Shown here: positions 1 to 10,734 of the stretch, piece by piece
Position numbering within the stretch: position 1 is the first letter of the stretch
Layout: every line of letters starts with the position of its first letter
Source: Pomphorhynchus laevis
Taxonomy: Eukaryota > Acanthocephala > Palaeacanthocephala > Echinorhynchida > Pomphorhynchidae
Assembly (NCBI GenBank): GCA_012934845.2
Contig: WNNJ02001239.1
Location: 62,001 to 126,000, forward strand
Length of the DNA stretch: 64,000 nt
Reading direction: 5' to 3'
Notes under the pieces: model-generated
What the model was told of the DNA's origin: nothing
What the model saw: the letters and a program-made list of their open reading frames with translations, nothing else
Databases searched by the model: none
Position numbers and translations under genes: made by a program

Positions 1-2036
1 GACGAAGAGATATTACACCTTTCTATATAAAGATTTATTTATATTATTTATTTATATTATTTTATATTTTGATATATAAAATTAAGATATAAATTATACT
101 TTAAAATTTATTTAAACATTAAAACATTAATATTTTTGGATAAATTTTAGAATAAGGGTCAAGAACTGCACAACTTAATATGACATTATTTAATGTAAAG
201 AGAGCTCTTTGTTATCACAAAGATCTTATGTTTAGCTGGCTAGAGGGCCAGCCTATTCGGTTTTATTAACATGTGGATGTCTTCAACCCAGTTCTAGAAT
301 TATTTCCAAGACAACCGCTGAAGCCTTCAAAATACAAATGTTCACGGTCGCATTTGCAAGTTAGATACTGAACATCGTAGATTCCTTTTCTACATTTCAA
401 CACTTACGGAAAGCAAGCAAAGTTTTCTCGGTTGTAGCTGGTATAATGTCGTTTCACAGATTAACTTGCTGGTTATCTCATAATGTTCTCAGACAGATTT
501 CAGAAACGTTCAGTTCCAAATTTAAAATAAAAGTTGATCGTTGTCATCCCTAGTCTCAAGTGATTCACCTCTTTCACATATTTTGGTTCCTTCTTGATCG
601 ACGAAGAGATAATACACCTTTCTATATAAAGATTTATTTATATTATTTATTTGTATTATTTTATATTTCGATATATAAAATTAAAATATAAATTATATTT
701 TAAAATTTATTTAAACATTAAAACATTAATATTTTTGGATAAATTTTAGAATAAGGGTCAAGAACTGCAAAACTTAATATGACATTATTTAATGTAAAGA
801 GAGCTCTTTGTTATCACAAAGAGCTTATGTTTAGCTGGCTTGAGGGCCAGCCTATTCGGTTTTATTACCATGTGGATGTCCTCCACCCAGTTCTAGAATT
901 ATTTCCAAGACAACCGCTGAAGCCTTCAAAATACAAATGTTCACGGTCGCATTTGCAAGTTAGATACTGAACATCGTAGGTTCCTTTTCTACATTTCAAC
1001 ACTTACTGAAAGCATGCAAAGTTTTCTCGGTGGTAGCTGGTATAATGTCGTTTAACAGATTAACTTGCTGGTTATCTCATAATGTTCTCAGACAGATTTC
1101 AGAAACGTTCAGTTCCAAATTTAAGATAAAAGGTGATCGTTGTCATCCCTCTTCTCAAGTGATTCACCTCTTTCACATATTTTGGTTCCTTCTTGATCGA
1201 CGAAGAGATATTACACCTTTCTATATAAACTTTTCTTTATATTATTTATTTATATTATTTTATATTTCGATATATAAAATTAAGATATAAATTATACTTT
1301 TAAATTTATTTGAACATTAAAACATTAATATTTTTGGATAAATTTTAGAATAAGGGTCAAGAACTGCACAACTTAATATGACATTATTTAATGTAAAGAG
1401 AGCTCTTTGTTATCACAAAGAGCTTATGTTTAGCTGGCTTGAGGGCCAGCCTATTCGGTTGTATTACCATGTGGATGTCTTCCACCCAGTTCTAGAATTA
1501 TTTCCAAGACAACCGCTGAAGCCTTCAAAATACAAATGTTCACGGTCGCATTTGCAAGTTAGATACTGAACATCGTAGGTTCCTTTTCTACATTTCAACA
1601 CTTACGGAAAGCAAGCAAAGTTTTCTCGGTTGTAGCTGGTATAATGTCGTTTCACAGATTAACTTGCTGGTTATCTCATAATGTTCTCAGACAGATTTCA
1701 GAAACGATCAGTTCCAAATTTAAAATAAAAGGTGATCGTTGTCATTCCTAGTCTCAAGTGATTCAACTCTTTCACATATTTCGGGTTCTTCTTGATCGAC
1801 GAAGAGATATTACACCTTTCTATATAAAGTTTACTTTATATTATTTATTTATATTATTATATATTTCGATATATAAAATTAAGATATAAATTATACTTTT
1901 AAATTTATTTAAACATTAAAACATTAATATTTTTGGATAAATTTTAGAATAAGGGTCAAGAACTGCACAACTTAATATGACATTATTTAATGTAAAGATA
2001 GCTCTTTGTTATCACAAAGAGCTTATGTTTAAAAAG
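1..2036. repeat. Tandem array, 599-base unit, about 3.4 copies
   Basis: Unit starts at 1, 600, 1199 and 1798 all carry the same GACGAAGAGAT opening, giving an exact period of 599 bases; the fourth unit stops near 2036. Units differ only by scattered substitutions. Each has an AT-rich first part and a more mixed second part that includes CTAGAGGGCCAGCC-like and TTGTCATCCC-like stretches. Open frames of 63 and 86 codons recur once per period but are not kept between units, so no genes are called. The array may continue to the left of the window. Relatives lie at 2336-2620 and, inverted, at 44560-45105. Confidence 0.95.
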
Positions 2037-2335
2037 ATGATTATGTACAAAGTTATTCAACATCTATAGAAATGAAATTTTCAAACTAAAAATTCGAATT
2101 TAGCAGCTTTAGGGTATAAGCTTAAAGTATTATAGCATAATTTGTATAAGTAACATCATATATGTTTCATATGATAACGTTGCTGGAATGTTCACACTCA
2201 TCTGTCAATCTATTTCTCCGTTTATAAAAAGTCGCAGGGACACGTGCATTCTGCTGACAGGGTTAAACTTCTCCAACATTGAGGACAATCGAGAAAAATA
2301 AAGTTTAATCAGAGACAACCATGATCAAAACGTTC
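2037..2335. other. AT-rich spacer, nothing recognised
   Basis: Sequence between the broken fourth unit and the next related piece. It shows no sustained reading frame and no clear repeat. Confidence 0.5.
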
Positions 2336-2620
2336 AGTACCAAATCTAGAATAAAAGGTTATTGTTGTCATCCCAAGTCTCAATTGATCACCTCTTTCAC
2401 ATATTTTGGTTCCTCCTTGATCTACGCTGGGATATTACACCTTTCTATATGAAGACTAATCAACTTTGGAAGTTTATTGAACTTGATAATGAAAAAGTAA
2501 TTCTTAATCACTGGTAGTTTAATTACCATAATCCAATTTCTAATTGTTGCGATCGTGTCTTATACTTTTTATCGTTGTGTATAATCGTTAAAATGTAAAT
2601 TGTGATGGAAATCCATTCTT
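2336..2620 (+). repeat. Dispersed piece of the 599-base family with extra flank
   Basis: The first 110 bases resemble the end and start of the tandem unit (TTGTCATCCC, then CACCTCTTTCACATATTTTGG, then ATATTACACCTTTCTATAT). The sequence then continues into about 170 bases absent from the tandem units. The same extra flank is attached to the inverted copy at 44560-44720. The family therefore comes from a longer parent element, of which the tandem array keeps only part. Confidence 0.8.
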
Positions 2621-3410
2621 TATATGGTCTTAAAAACCATCTTTATCACCTTTATCTTTATTAACACTGATATATCTGTTAACAAATTAAAAAAACCATT
2701 AATAATTTAAAATACACATTGAGTAAACATTTAAATAATTACAAAATAGAATTTTATTTAAACAAAAACGAAAATATTATTTGGATTCAGAAGAGTGACC
2801 TTATAGATAGAAAAAATAGATAATTTACTATTTGTCAAAATGATTTGTTTTTGATTTACCTGATATCATGTGATATATAAAATACAAATAAATGTAGTTG
2901 CTTTAAATAAAATATATTAGTAATCATAGGTCATTATCATTAGAGAATTCACAATTTAACAATGAACTTTTTTCGAAAAGGAAATGTAAGTATCGGTTGG
3001 TTGCATAATATTTTAGTATACATTACTACGCTATTATCTAATAAAATTAGTAGTGTGGGTACTATTGTTCAATTCTACGAAACCAAAGTTATATCTTAGA
3101 TATTATAGATGAAAGCAGAGATTTGAGATAATATATTAGTTGATCTTAGTTATGTTGCTAAAATGTATGATAAAAGATTGGAACTTTATTTTGTTTTAAA
3201 AAACTTATATTTTTATTTTATTATTAAATAAACAGGTCAAAGTTGGAATTATAAGTTATATTGGTTTCTAGAAAAATATTCGCAATTAAATGTATTAATT
3301 TACATAGTTGTAATAGTACTATGGCAAGTACCTTGGCCATATCAAATGTTTTAATATATTGCTTAAGTTTACCTCAATAACCCTTGGACACACGTGAATC
3401 CGCCCTTTGA
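2621..3410. other. AT-rich stretch, nothing recognised
   Basis: High AT content, no reading frame above background and no motif that I can place. Confidence 0.5.
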
Positions 3411-4185
3411 CACCCTTTGACTCATGACCACTTCAGCATCGAAATGATGAAGTATCCGGCAAAACTCATCGGTAGAATAAAGTATTCACTGGTAGTTTCC
3501 GTTGCCTGTGTGACATTGTGAATAAAGGCGTTTACGACACCTTGCTTAATTGTCTGAGGCTTACCCTATTTACCAGATCGAATTGCTGTGCGGACCATCC
3601 TTAAACACTAGGCAGAGGTTGTTGCTGATTTGTCGCTGCACTCGTTGGATCTTTAATGGATACGGCAGGTATAATAGTAGTCCACGGATGTGCTGAATAG
3701 ACAACGTTCTAGGATTTCTCACTAAATGCGGCATTTATACAAAATGGTGTTGCTTGCTAGACTGGACTTTGATTCACGACTTTTAGTCACAACGTCACTT
3801 CTAGACAACCTCTTCAGCATCGAAATGATGGAGTACAGACAATCGAAATTACCACTGGGCACTTCAATCTACTAATGAGGGTAGCCGGGTACTCTATCAT
3901 TTTGATGATGAAGTAGGGGTGTGTCAACTATTGAAGTGGTCGTGTGGCCTAGCAACTATTCAGTATATATATAGAAAATAAGTTCGCTGTGAGGAATGAA
4001 ACAACAGCCAGAATTCCGAATAGAATTCTTAATGTATTCAATGTATTTACCAATTGAAAATTGTTTCGATCAACGAACTGCATGATCCATGTCACTTCTA
4101 GACGACCACGTCCGCATCGAAATGATGTACTCGACAGCACTAATCAGTAGAATGAAGTACCCATTGGTCGTTGGTACTAGTCTGG
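3411..4185. repeat. Three degenerate copies of a GCATCGAAATGATG-centred repeat
   Basis: The string GCATCGAAATGATG, or close to it, occurs near 3434, 3822 and 4113. Each copy is followed by related bases such as GAAGTA and CACTGGTAGT or CATTGGTCGT. Two copies are preceded by GTCACTTCTAGAC. This stretch is less AT-rich than its surroundings. No protein match is recognised; it may be a decayed non-coding mobile element. Confidence 0.5.
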
Positions 4186-4480
4186 TATTTAACCGGAGAC
4201 AGTCCTGATTAAGTCAAATATCAAATTTATTTATTGATCCTCTGAGGATCCCATAGAGCGGTAATATTTCCATTGTAATTTATTATATATGAGATTTACT
4301 AGTGTACATATTACATTAAGCATATTGAGAACTGCCTTCCCGGATCAGTATTTCGAGATTCATGTTATATTTCGCAATAATTATTGAAAATAGAAATAAT
4401 CTGCGCTTTTTTATTTTAACATGTTTCTAACTACTGCCCTTTATCAAAACACGCTACAAAAAATTCATTGAACACCTGTG
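4186..4480. other. AT-rich spacer, nothing recognised
   Basis: No gene or clear repeat is visible between the degenerate repeats and the PLE endonuclease fragment. Confidence 0.4.
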
Positions 4481-4946
4481 AATATTTATCTGAAAAATCT
4501 GGAAGAATCTAGCTGCACAATACAACGATATGACGTCACTATGATTTTAGTAGCAAAGTCAAATTTGGCCTTTGGATTACCAGTATTAGCGTAGGTTGCG
4601 CAGTCCAAAACATCTCTATTTCTATTTTTACAATCATCCTTTAGATGGTTTTCGATGATTTTTATGGAGAAACTGTGAATTTTGCTCATTAATATATGTT
4701 CTACTAGCATATCACTATTGATTTTCACATTTTTATCTGAAAGCGTCGGAGGTTGCTTCTTCTACTCATTGCGAGACTATATTCACCGACATATCGGACT
4801 CCAGATGTTTTGCAGGGCAGGACGTAAACAAGTCTACTTGTTTTGCAGTTATTATTCCTTTTTACTGCGTATTTTGATTTCGTCGGTGAGCTATTAAAGT
4901 ATTCTGTTGAGTCTATATCACTGCAACATTTGCAGTTTGCCAGCAC
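4481..4946 (-). mobile_element. PLE GIY-YIG endonuclease fragment
   Basis: On the minus strand two overlapping frames read a GIY-YIG-like nuclease. First come a Cys pair (ANCKCC) and NNCKTSRLVYVLPC, then VRYVGEYSLAMSRR, which fits the GIY...YIG core and the following catalytic Arg region. The second frame continues with VEHILMSKIHSFSIKIIE, like the His-containing end of PLE nucleases. A Cys-rich lead-in of this kind is typical of PLE nucleases. The frame changes once between the two parts, so it is a relic. It differs from the nuclease at 38.9 kb and thus represents another PLE lineage. Its 3' 280 bases are repeated in inverted orientation at 7540-7832. Confidence 0.7.
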
Positions 4947-5224
4947 AAGGAGTTGACATCCTGGGAGTCATTATATCTATCATTAATCTGGAACTACTTA
5001 CTATGAACCGAATTTTTGAGACATTTTGAAAAGATCTTAAGATTATACTGATATTCATAACAAATGTTCTTGGCCTCAGTAAGAGCCTATTTCATATGTA
5101 TTTTAAGTTTTCTGAATTTTGAATGACATTGAAATGTGATAACTTTTATGTTAGTTCTGGTCTTTTTAGGCTCGCTTTTCAGTATGTCTTCTCTTACTAC
5201 ATTTAAATATCTTTTGGTGGAACA

Positions 5225-6633
5225 TATGTATCTATTTAAATATTTAAATGATTTTGAAGCAAACCAATATCATTATTTATTATTGCAATTCTTAAAATTT
5301 CATTATTTAATGTATTTTATTTTATATTATATAGTATGCATGAATGCTCATGCAAAAATATGTTTCTTGTAAATTTAAATATGTTATCTTTACGATATAA
5401 ATTAAAAGTAGTTTTAATTGATGCTAATTTAATGCTCATATCAAGATATATACTTTCTTTATCATTAATATTGGTTTTATTAAGAATAAGGCTACCTGGA
5501 TAAATTAGTTCGCTTATTGAATAAAAATTGTTAAAGTTAAATACACATATATAACAAAACATATATTTCATATCTTTATATAATTTAGATTTATTTTTTA
5601 AACAGTTTTGAACAAATTAATATTCCATAAAGCTTAAAGATAAGTCAGCTATAATTGGGCTACTATAAACTCCCGTTAGATTACCTTTCATTTGTCTAAA
5701 TATAGATGTATCTACTTTTAAATTATTTGAATTTATTAAAATATTTAATGTTTCTGTTAATTTAATATTATCCAAATATTTATATTTACTTGTTGGTTTA
5801 ATTTTGGTAAGATATGAGTTATAGTTATTATATTATATATATGTATATCTTTTTTGAATATAAGATTAATTAATTTTTCTAATGCATCTTTAATATCTGC
5901 TAAATCTAGATTTGTATAAAGCGTACTAAAATCGTACGTATTTATATTCTGAAAATTTATTCCTTTTGTGTTCTTAAAATTCTTTTGTAGAATTAATACT
6001 GAAATAGTGTTTTATACCAGTATTAATTTCAATTACCCTACAATATTTCTTGAAGTGTACTTAAATTACTTTAAGTATTTTATTCATATAGACAGAAAGT
6101 GGTTTTAATGTACATTTAAACGCACTACATATGAACCTAGGTTTTATTGGATTTTTATGTAATTTTGGATTCCAATATAATATAGGTATAGTTTTATTAT
6201 CTAATTCAACCTTTATACCCTTTTTAGCCATTATAGAACAGTGACTTGTAATAAGTGTCTCTAAACTTAACTCACTACGTTCATATGCTGGATTTACATT
6301 CAAATCATTATAATTAACCTCTTTCATCAGTATATCATAATAAAGCTTTTTGCATATGAAGACAAAGTTATTACTAGCTTTACCAATAATTGTTATTATA
6401 TAGTTATCCTTTAATTTAGTAACTTCTGTATACATATCTTTATTAATTTTATCTTTCCTTTTATAATTAATTGTTATTTTCATTTTATTTTTAATTTTAT
6501 CAAATATATAATCTTTCCAAATGTTAATCTTAGATATATTCAAGCTTTCACTATTAATCAGCTTACTAAAGTTATCATTTAAGTTATTATATAACGAATC
6601 GTAAATTTTATTTTTATTATTATCTAATCTACG
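5225..6633 (-). mobile_element. PLE copy 1 (Naiad-type), RT part only, degraded
   Basis: The minus-strand sequence matches the PLE RT at 54.7-56.1 kb almost base for base in places. The best frame, 6061-6543, reads WKDYIFDKIKNKMKI, ASNNFVFICKKLYYDI and LYWNPKLHKNPIKPRF, the N-terminal RT part with the KPRF block. A second frame near 5317-5571 covers the YIDD-adjacent C-terminal part. The nuclease and CxC region are absent, so it is truncated on its 5' side at 6633, where it directly abuts a Cys-rich LINE fragment of opposite sense. Several frame breaks make it non-coding. Confidence 0.88.
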
Positions 6634-6639
6634 AAGGTC

Positions 6640-7540
6640 CTGCGAGAGTAAAATGCAAAAATAAAAGTTTCAAAATTCCGAAGAACAAGCCAGCCATTTA
6701 CATTAAGTGCTGTTCGTGCAACGGTCCTAACACGAAATGGAATGGATGCAAATGCGCCCGAAATCGCAAGAGATGCATATATTGTGCTGCACTACAATGC
6801 GACAATCGTACCATAAGCGATTTTACTGTTGAAAACCTTAGCGCGGAAAATAACATCTCTTCGCTTGCAGTTCCAACCACAATTAAATTTCAATGCACAA
6901 TTCCGGCAATCTAAGATATTGTAATCAAATGGATTCCAAACCTGTCATCTACAAAGATGCAACGCATCCTGCGATTTTATCAGTGAGCTAGCAAGAATAT
7001 ATGCAGATTATTGCGTCGGATCTGATACACTAATGCCAGTGATTGTCTTAGGACAGTTGATTTTACAACGTACAAAGCGTAACGATCGCAAAACAATATG
7101 TTCGTCTATTGCACACAGAATGCGGCTTTGATCTGGTGGGCTCTATAAAGAATTATTCAATGAGCCATATTTTCTCCAGAGTCAAGGCTCCTTAAGGAAA
7201 GATAATCGAACGACTTATGATTGGAAAAATATGCTCGTAAACCAAGTCAGATATGGAAGATTGTCCTCGGCCATGAGGACAATTGTCCTCGGCCATTAGG
7301 AGCACATGGCAGTTTACTACGACCTGATGATATAATAGGCTCAAAGACAGTACATCAACTTCTTAAAGACAAACACCCGAGCGCCGAAGAAGCTGATCCC
7401 GATGTCACACTAAGTGAGGACGTGTTTCATGACTCTGAGTTTCACCCATCTTTGTTCGATGATATTGATACAGATACAATCGTTGCAAAGGCGGCACGGG
7501 AACGTCTGGACTTGATGCTCAGGCATGGTCCATGATGAAG
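6640..7540 (+). mobile_element. 5' fragment of a Cys-rich R2-like LINE, copy A
   Basis: Plus-strand translation from 6690 gives a Cys cluster (KCCSCNGPN, then CKCARNRKRC, then C..CN) with the spacing of a CXC/tesmin-type zinc-binding module. From 7221 a frame reads KTVHQLLKDKHPSAEEA and FHPSLFDDIDTDTI, a block that also occurs in copy C near 36.9-37.1 kb as DVLLDKH and FHPTILEAIDAS. It ends with a frame-shifted version of the SGLDA block. Between the two coding blocks the frame is broken. The fragment is truncated at 7540, where a PLE nuclease fragment begins. Family assignment rests on the shared blocks in three copies of this window. Confidence 0.75.
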
Positions 7541-7850
7541 AAGCAACCTCCGACGCTCTCAGATAAAAAATGGGAAAATCAATAGTAATATGCTAGTAGA
7601 ACATATATTAATGAACAAAATTCACAGGTTCTTCATAAAAGTCATCGAAAACCATCTAAAGGATGATTGTAAAATAAAAGAAAGAGAGATGTTTTGGACT
7701 GCGCAACCTACGCTAAAACTGGTAATCCAAAGGTCAAATTTGACTTTGCTACTAAAATCATAGTGACGTCATATCGTTGTATTGTGCAGCTAGATTCTTC
7801 CAGATTTTTCAGATAAATATTCACATGTGTTGTATAATATTCGAATGTGT
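7540..7850 (+). repeat. Inverted copy of the PLE GIY-YIG fragment
   Basis: Bases 7540-7832 are the reverse complement of 4481-4762 with roughly one change in twelve. They read the same residues (NMLVEHILMNKIH, VIENHLKDD). The two arms face each other and enclose 2.8 kb containing PLE copy 1 and the Cys-rich LINE fragment, a composite inverted structure. Confidence 0.85.
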
Positions 7851-8970
7851 CCCAGCTGCTGTATAATGCCGTAAATATCAGGATATGTTATATTACTATC
7901 TTTTAAATTTGCAGTATATTTCAAATTTGCGTACAAGAATAAGTTTAAAGCGCTTAAGTTTAATAAGTTTAAAGCGCGTCTAAATGTTCGTGGACTATTC
8001 GGTGTACTGTCTTCTTTCGATTTTTACTGTTCAATTTTCGTGTATATTATGACCATAGATTGTTGATGATCATCAAATATGATGAATCCTTTTAATTTCA
8101 TAAGAAGTTAAATTTCCTAAGACTTGAAATTTTGGTGTTGAAACAAAATAAAACTCAATAGCTGTTGTTTCACTAAATCTAATCTAGAATGCATTTTCAT
8201 TTAAGGTCTGAATCTGAATCCTTTGTTGATTTAAATGGATTAGTCCATTTACGTAAACCTGTAAATGGCTCTTAAATTTATGTGGTAGTTAATTACATTT
8301 CTGACCATAAGTTTGTGCATAGTTTTCTCTTTGGTATTTAAGGCTATCTGTCTCAAATAGATCTAAATTTAAAAGAAATGCGATTAATAAAGATTGGCTT
8401 AATGATAATGATTTTTTCACATTTTCTAAATATCCGCAATATCGTCTTCAATTACAATTTTTACAATTAATCTTATAAGCTTCAATTGATAAAAAGTTAA
8501 AAACTAACTTTATAAAAATTTATTATAAAGTTGTAAAAAATTATTTTGTTTTCATAGCTATTCAGGAAATGAAAATTTATTTAAAATATAGAATAAAAAA
8601 AGTATTAAAAGCACTGCGGACCAAGTGCCAAAATAAACTAATTGCATAGTAAATAACCAAAAGTCTGAAAAACTTAGTTCTTCTCTTCATGTTTTACGTT
8701 TTTTATCCTGTTTATTTTAAAATTGTCTTATTCAAATATATACAATAATTAAAAAGTTGTCATTGGTCAAAACATCATTATGAAATCTTATTGGGGTTGC
8801 TGTTTTTACAAAAACCACTTTTTCAAATTGTTTGAATGTGTAAACTAGAGTTATCTAAAGTTTGGATTACTTACTCACATTAGAATCCATATTTATATCG
8901 AATCTATAATGATCAAACATCACAATAAATATTTGATCATTATTTTATTATATATTATATATTCACTAGG
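7851..8970. other. AT-rich stretch, nothing recognised
   Basis: No frame, motif or repeat stands out. Composition is about three quarters A+T. Confidence 0.5.
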
Positions 8971-9188
8971 CTAACCACTGAAGCAGCTGCCCTAGTGGAT
9001 AAAGTTCGATACAGACGTCATTAGTTCAAATCCGACCTGCACCAAATTTGGAATAAGCAGATAATAAGGGTCGTTACGTGAAATATAGGTATGAGTCAGC
9101 AAATTATGATACCCACCCATAGTATCGACCTGCTGTATCAAAAATAGGAACAATACTTGTGAGGATAATGTCGTGCCACAACCAGAAT
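8971..9188 (+). mobile_element. tRNA-derived SINE, copy 1
   Basis: The head has a clear RNA polymerase III A box (TGCCCTAGTGG, 8987-8997) and B box (GTTCAAATCC, 9024-9033). The body shares GCAGATAATAAGGGTCG, CTGCTGTATCAAAAATAGG and GTGAGGATAAT with the SINE copies at 49.7-52.6 kb. It is the most diverged copy of the family but has the best preserved tRNA-like head. It ends at GTGCCACAACCAGAA, where it joins a PLE fragment. Confidence 0.88.
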
Positions 9189-9295
9189 CTATTGTATTAG
9201 ATACACTACACCTGCGGTATTGCAGTTACAATTATTATTTATATTTAATGAAAAACATTTGTTTGTCGTATTACTTACAAAGCAATTATTATTAA
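9189..9295 (-). mobile_element. PLE 5' fragment (upstream of GIY-YIG)
   Basis: This is the reverse complement of about 38840-38938, the stretch just before and into the GIY-YIG domain of PLE copy 2 (it covers NNCNCNTAGVVYLI). About one hundred bases survive. It abuts the SINE without a gap. Confidence 0.8.
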
Positions 9296-10300
9296 ACTAG
9301 GTGGCGACACCAAAAAAGCAACGTTAAAATTATGACTCAAAAGTTACATGTATTCAACAATATTGGAAAAATATCACTAAAACCTTTTATGTTCGATTGA
9401 TAAATATAGCGATATAAAGATACTTACGTAGCTTGTCTTTTGCAATTAGAGGGTATAAATAAAGCAGTGACGGTATAAGAGCGGCAATTGAAGTTAATCC
9501 AATGACAAAAGGTTTGTATGACATTTCTTTAAAAAAGAACAGAATTTTATAATAAAAGATATGAATATTAAATATATATAATCAAACGCATAGATCGTTT
9601 AAGTAGAAATAATTAAATAATTAAATTAATTAAATTTTTAATTAGGAATAGAGGTACTAAAACATAAAATTTCAAACGCAAATTCTAACATTCAAAATAT
9701 ATTAGTTAATTAATAAAATATCTCCAAATAAAATACATCCATTAGAACAATTATTTTCACACATAATAAAAAACTGTTTCTCTTATATTATCGTAAAAAT
9801 GTTTTAATAAAATAACAAAAATCTCGTTTTTGTTTTCAGTTAGCAATGTTTTCACTAAAACCATTTCACTAACAGTTTCTAACATTTAAAAAGAACACAT
9901 GCTTTAATTCCACTACAAAACGTGTTCTATCTACAATAAAAGTAATGTCTGTATTTTAAATTTATTAACGTGGCGTCTAATAATTGCTCAAAGTTTAAGT
10001 TAAATAGTTTTTAGAATTATATTTAAGAATAATTTAGGTTTTGATAGTGTATTTTATTCGCAACTTTATTATATTCAAAAATATGTCGTTGCACATTATG
10101 TAATTATACAATGCAAATACAAGGCTGATATTTATTTATTTTCAAATACTAATACTCATTTAGATAAATTAGATTATTATAAGGTGATACAACAAATTGT
10201 AAATTATTAATTATAGAAAAATTATCAAAATATATTAAATTATTGAAAATTAATTATTTCAAATTATTTAAAATGAAACGATCAAATTATATACAATTTT
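9296..10300. other. AT-rich stretch, nothing recognised
   Basis: Long A/T runs, no coding signal and no clear repeat. Confidence 0.5.
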
Positions 10301-10304
10301 ACAG

Positions 10305-10732
10305 ACGTAAAATTGTAAAGATTCCTAAACTCGATGCAGATGATCGTCCAACAAATGAATTTTTATGTGTTCTTAATTTTTATGTGCTCTCAGCGCAAAG
10401 AAATATGCTCAAGCTGGTATTCCATTTATAGAGAAATACGGGTCCAACGCTTTGAAGCTATGGGTGATTAATCACGCAATTGTAATAAAACATTTATTGA
10501 TTTTGCTTTAGAAAAGAGAATTGGGATTTATGCTAAGATGGAGCACGGTCATATTTGACGATAAATATTGTATGCAACTGAGACATCTTTTGTTGCATCA
10601 TTCCGAGGATTACAAATGGCTAAATCTATCGGAAAGTATGACATCAATGTTACTCGGTAATTACTGTTTAGATTGATGCTTTTGTACAATCGACGCATGT
10701 TTTTAGATGGTCATAGCTCTTTTTTGCTTCGA
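10305..10732 (+). pseudogene. Truncated duplicate of the unrecognised gene at 14.1 kb
   Basis: Bases 10305-10732 match 14099-14512 at roughly 95 percent by eye, with a 12-base insertion (TTTTTATGTGCT) that looks like a local duplication. The shared peptide is LDADDRPTNEFLCVLN, then YAQ-like and FIEKYGSNALKLWV-like blocks in shifted frames. The first exon and the start of exon 2 seen in the other copy are missing. The frame breaks after the AIVIK block are shared by both copies, and this copy has one extra stop, so it is read as a dead partial duplicate. Confidence 0.7.
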
Positions 10733-10734
10733 CA

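Noticed and set aside
779-1569. Open frames of 63 and 86 codons in the 599-base units
   Set aside because: They recur only because of the repeat, are not conserved between units and have no start context or homology that I can see.
4481-6633. A single canonical PLE with RT followed by GIY-YIG on the minus strand
   Set aside because: The RT is almost identical to the permuted family, the nuclease is of a diverged type, about 280 bases of unrelated sequence separate them, and the nuclease is repeated in inverted form at 7540; two separate pieces fit better.
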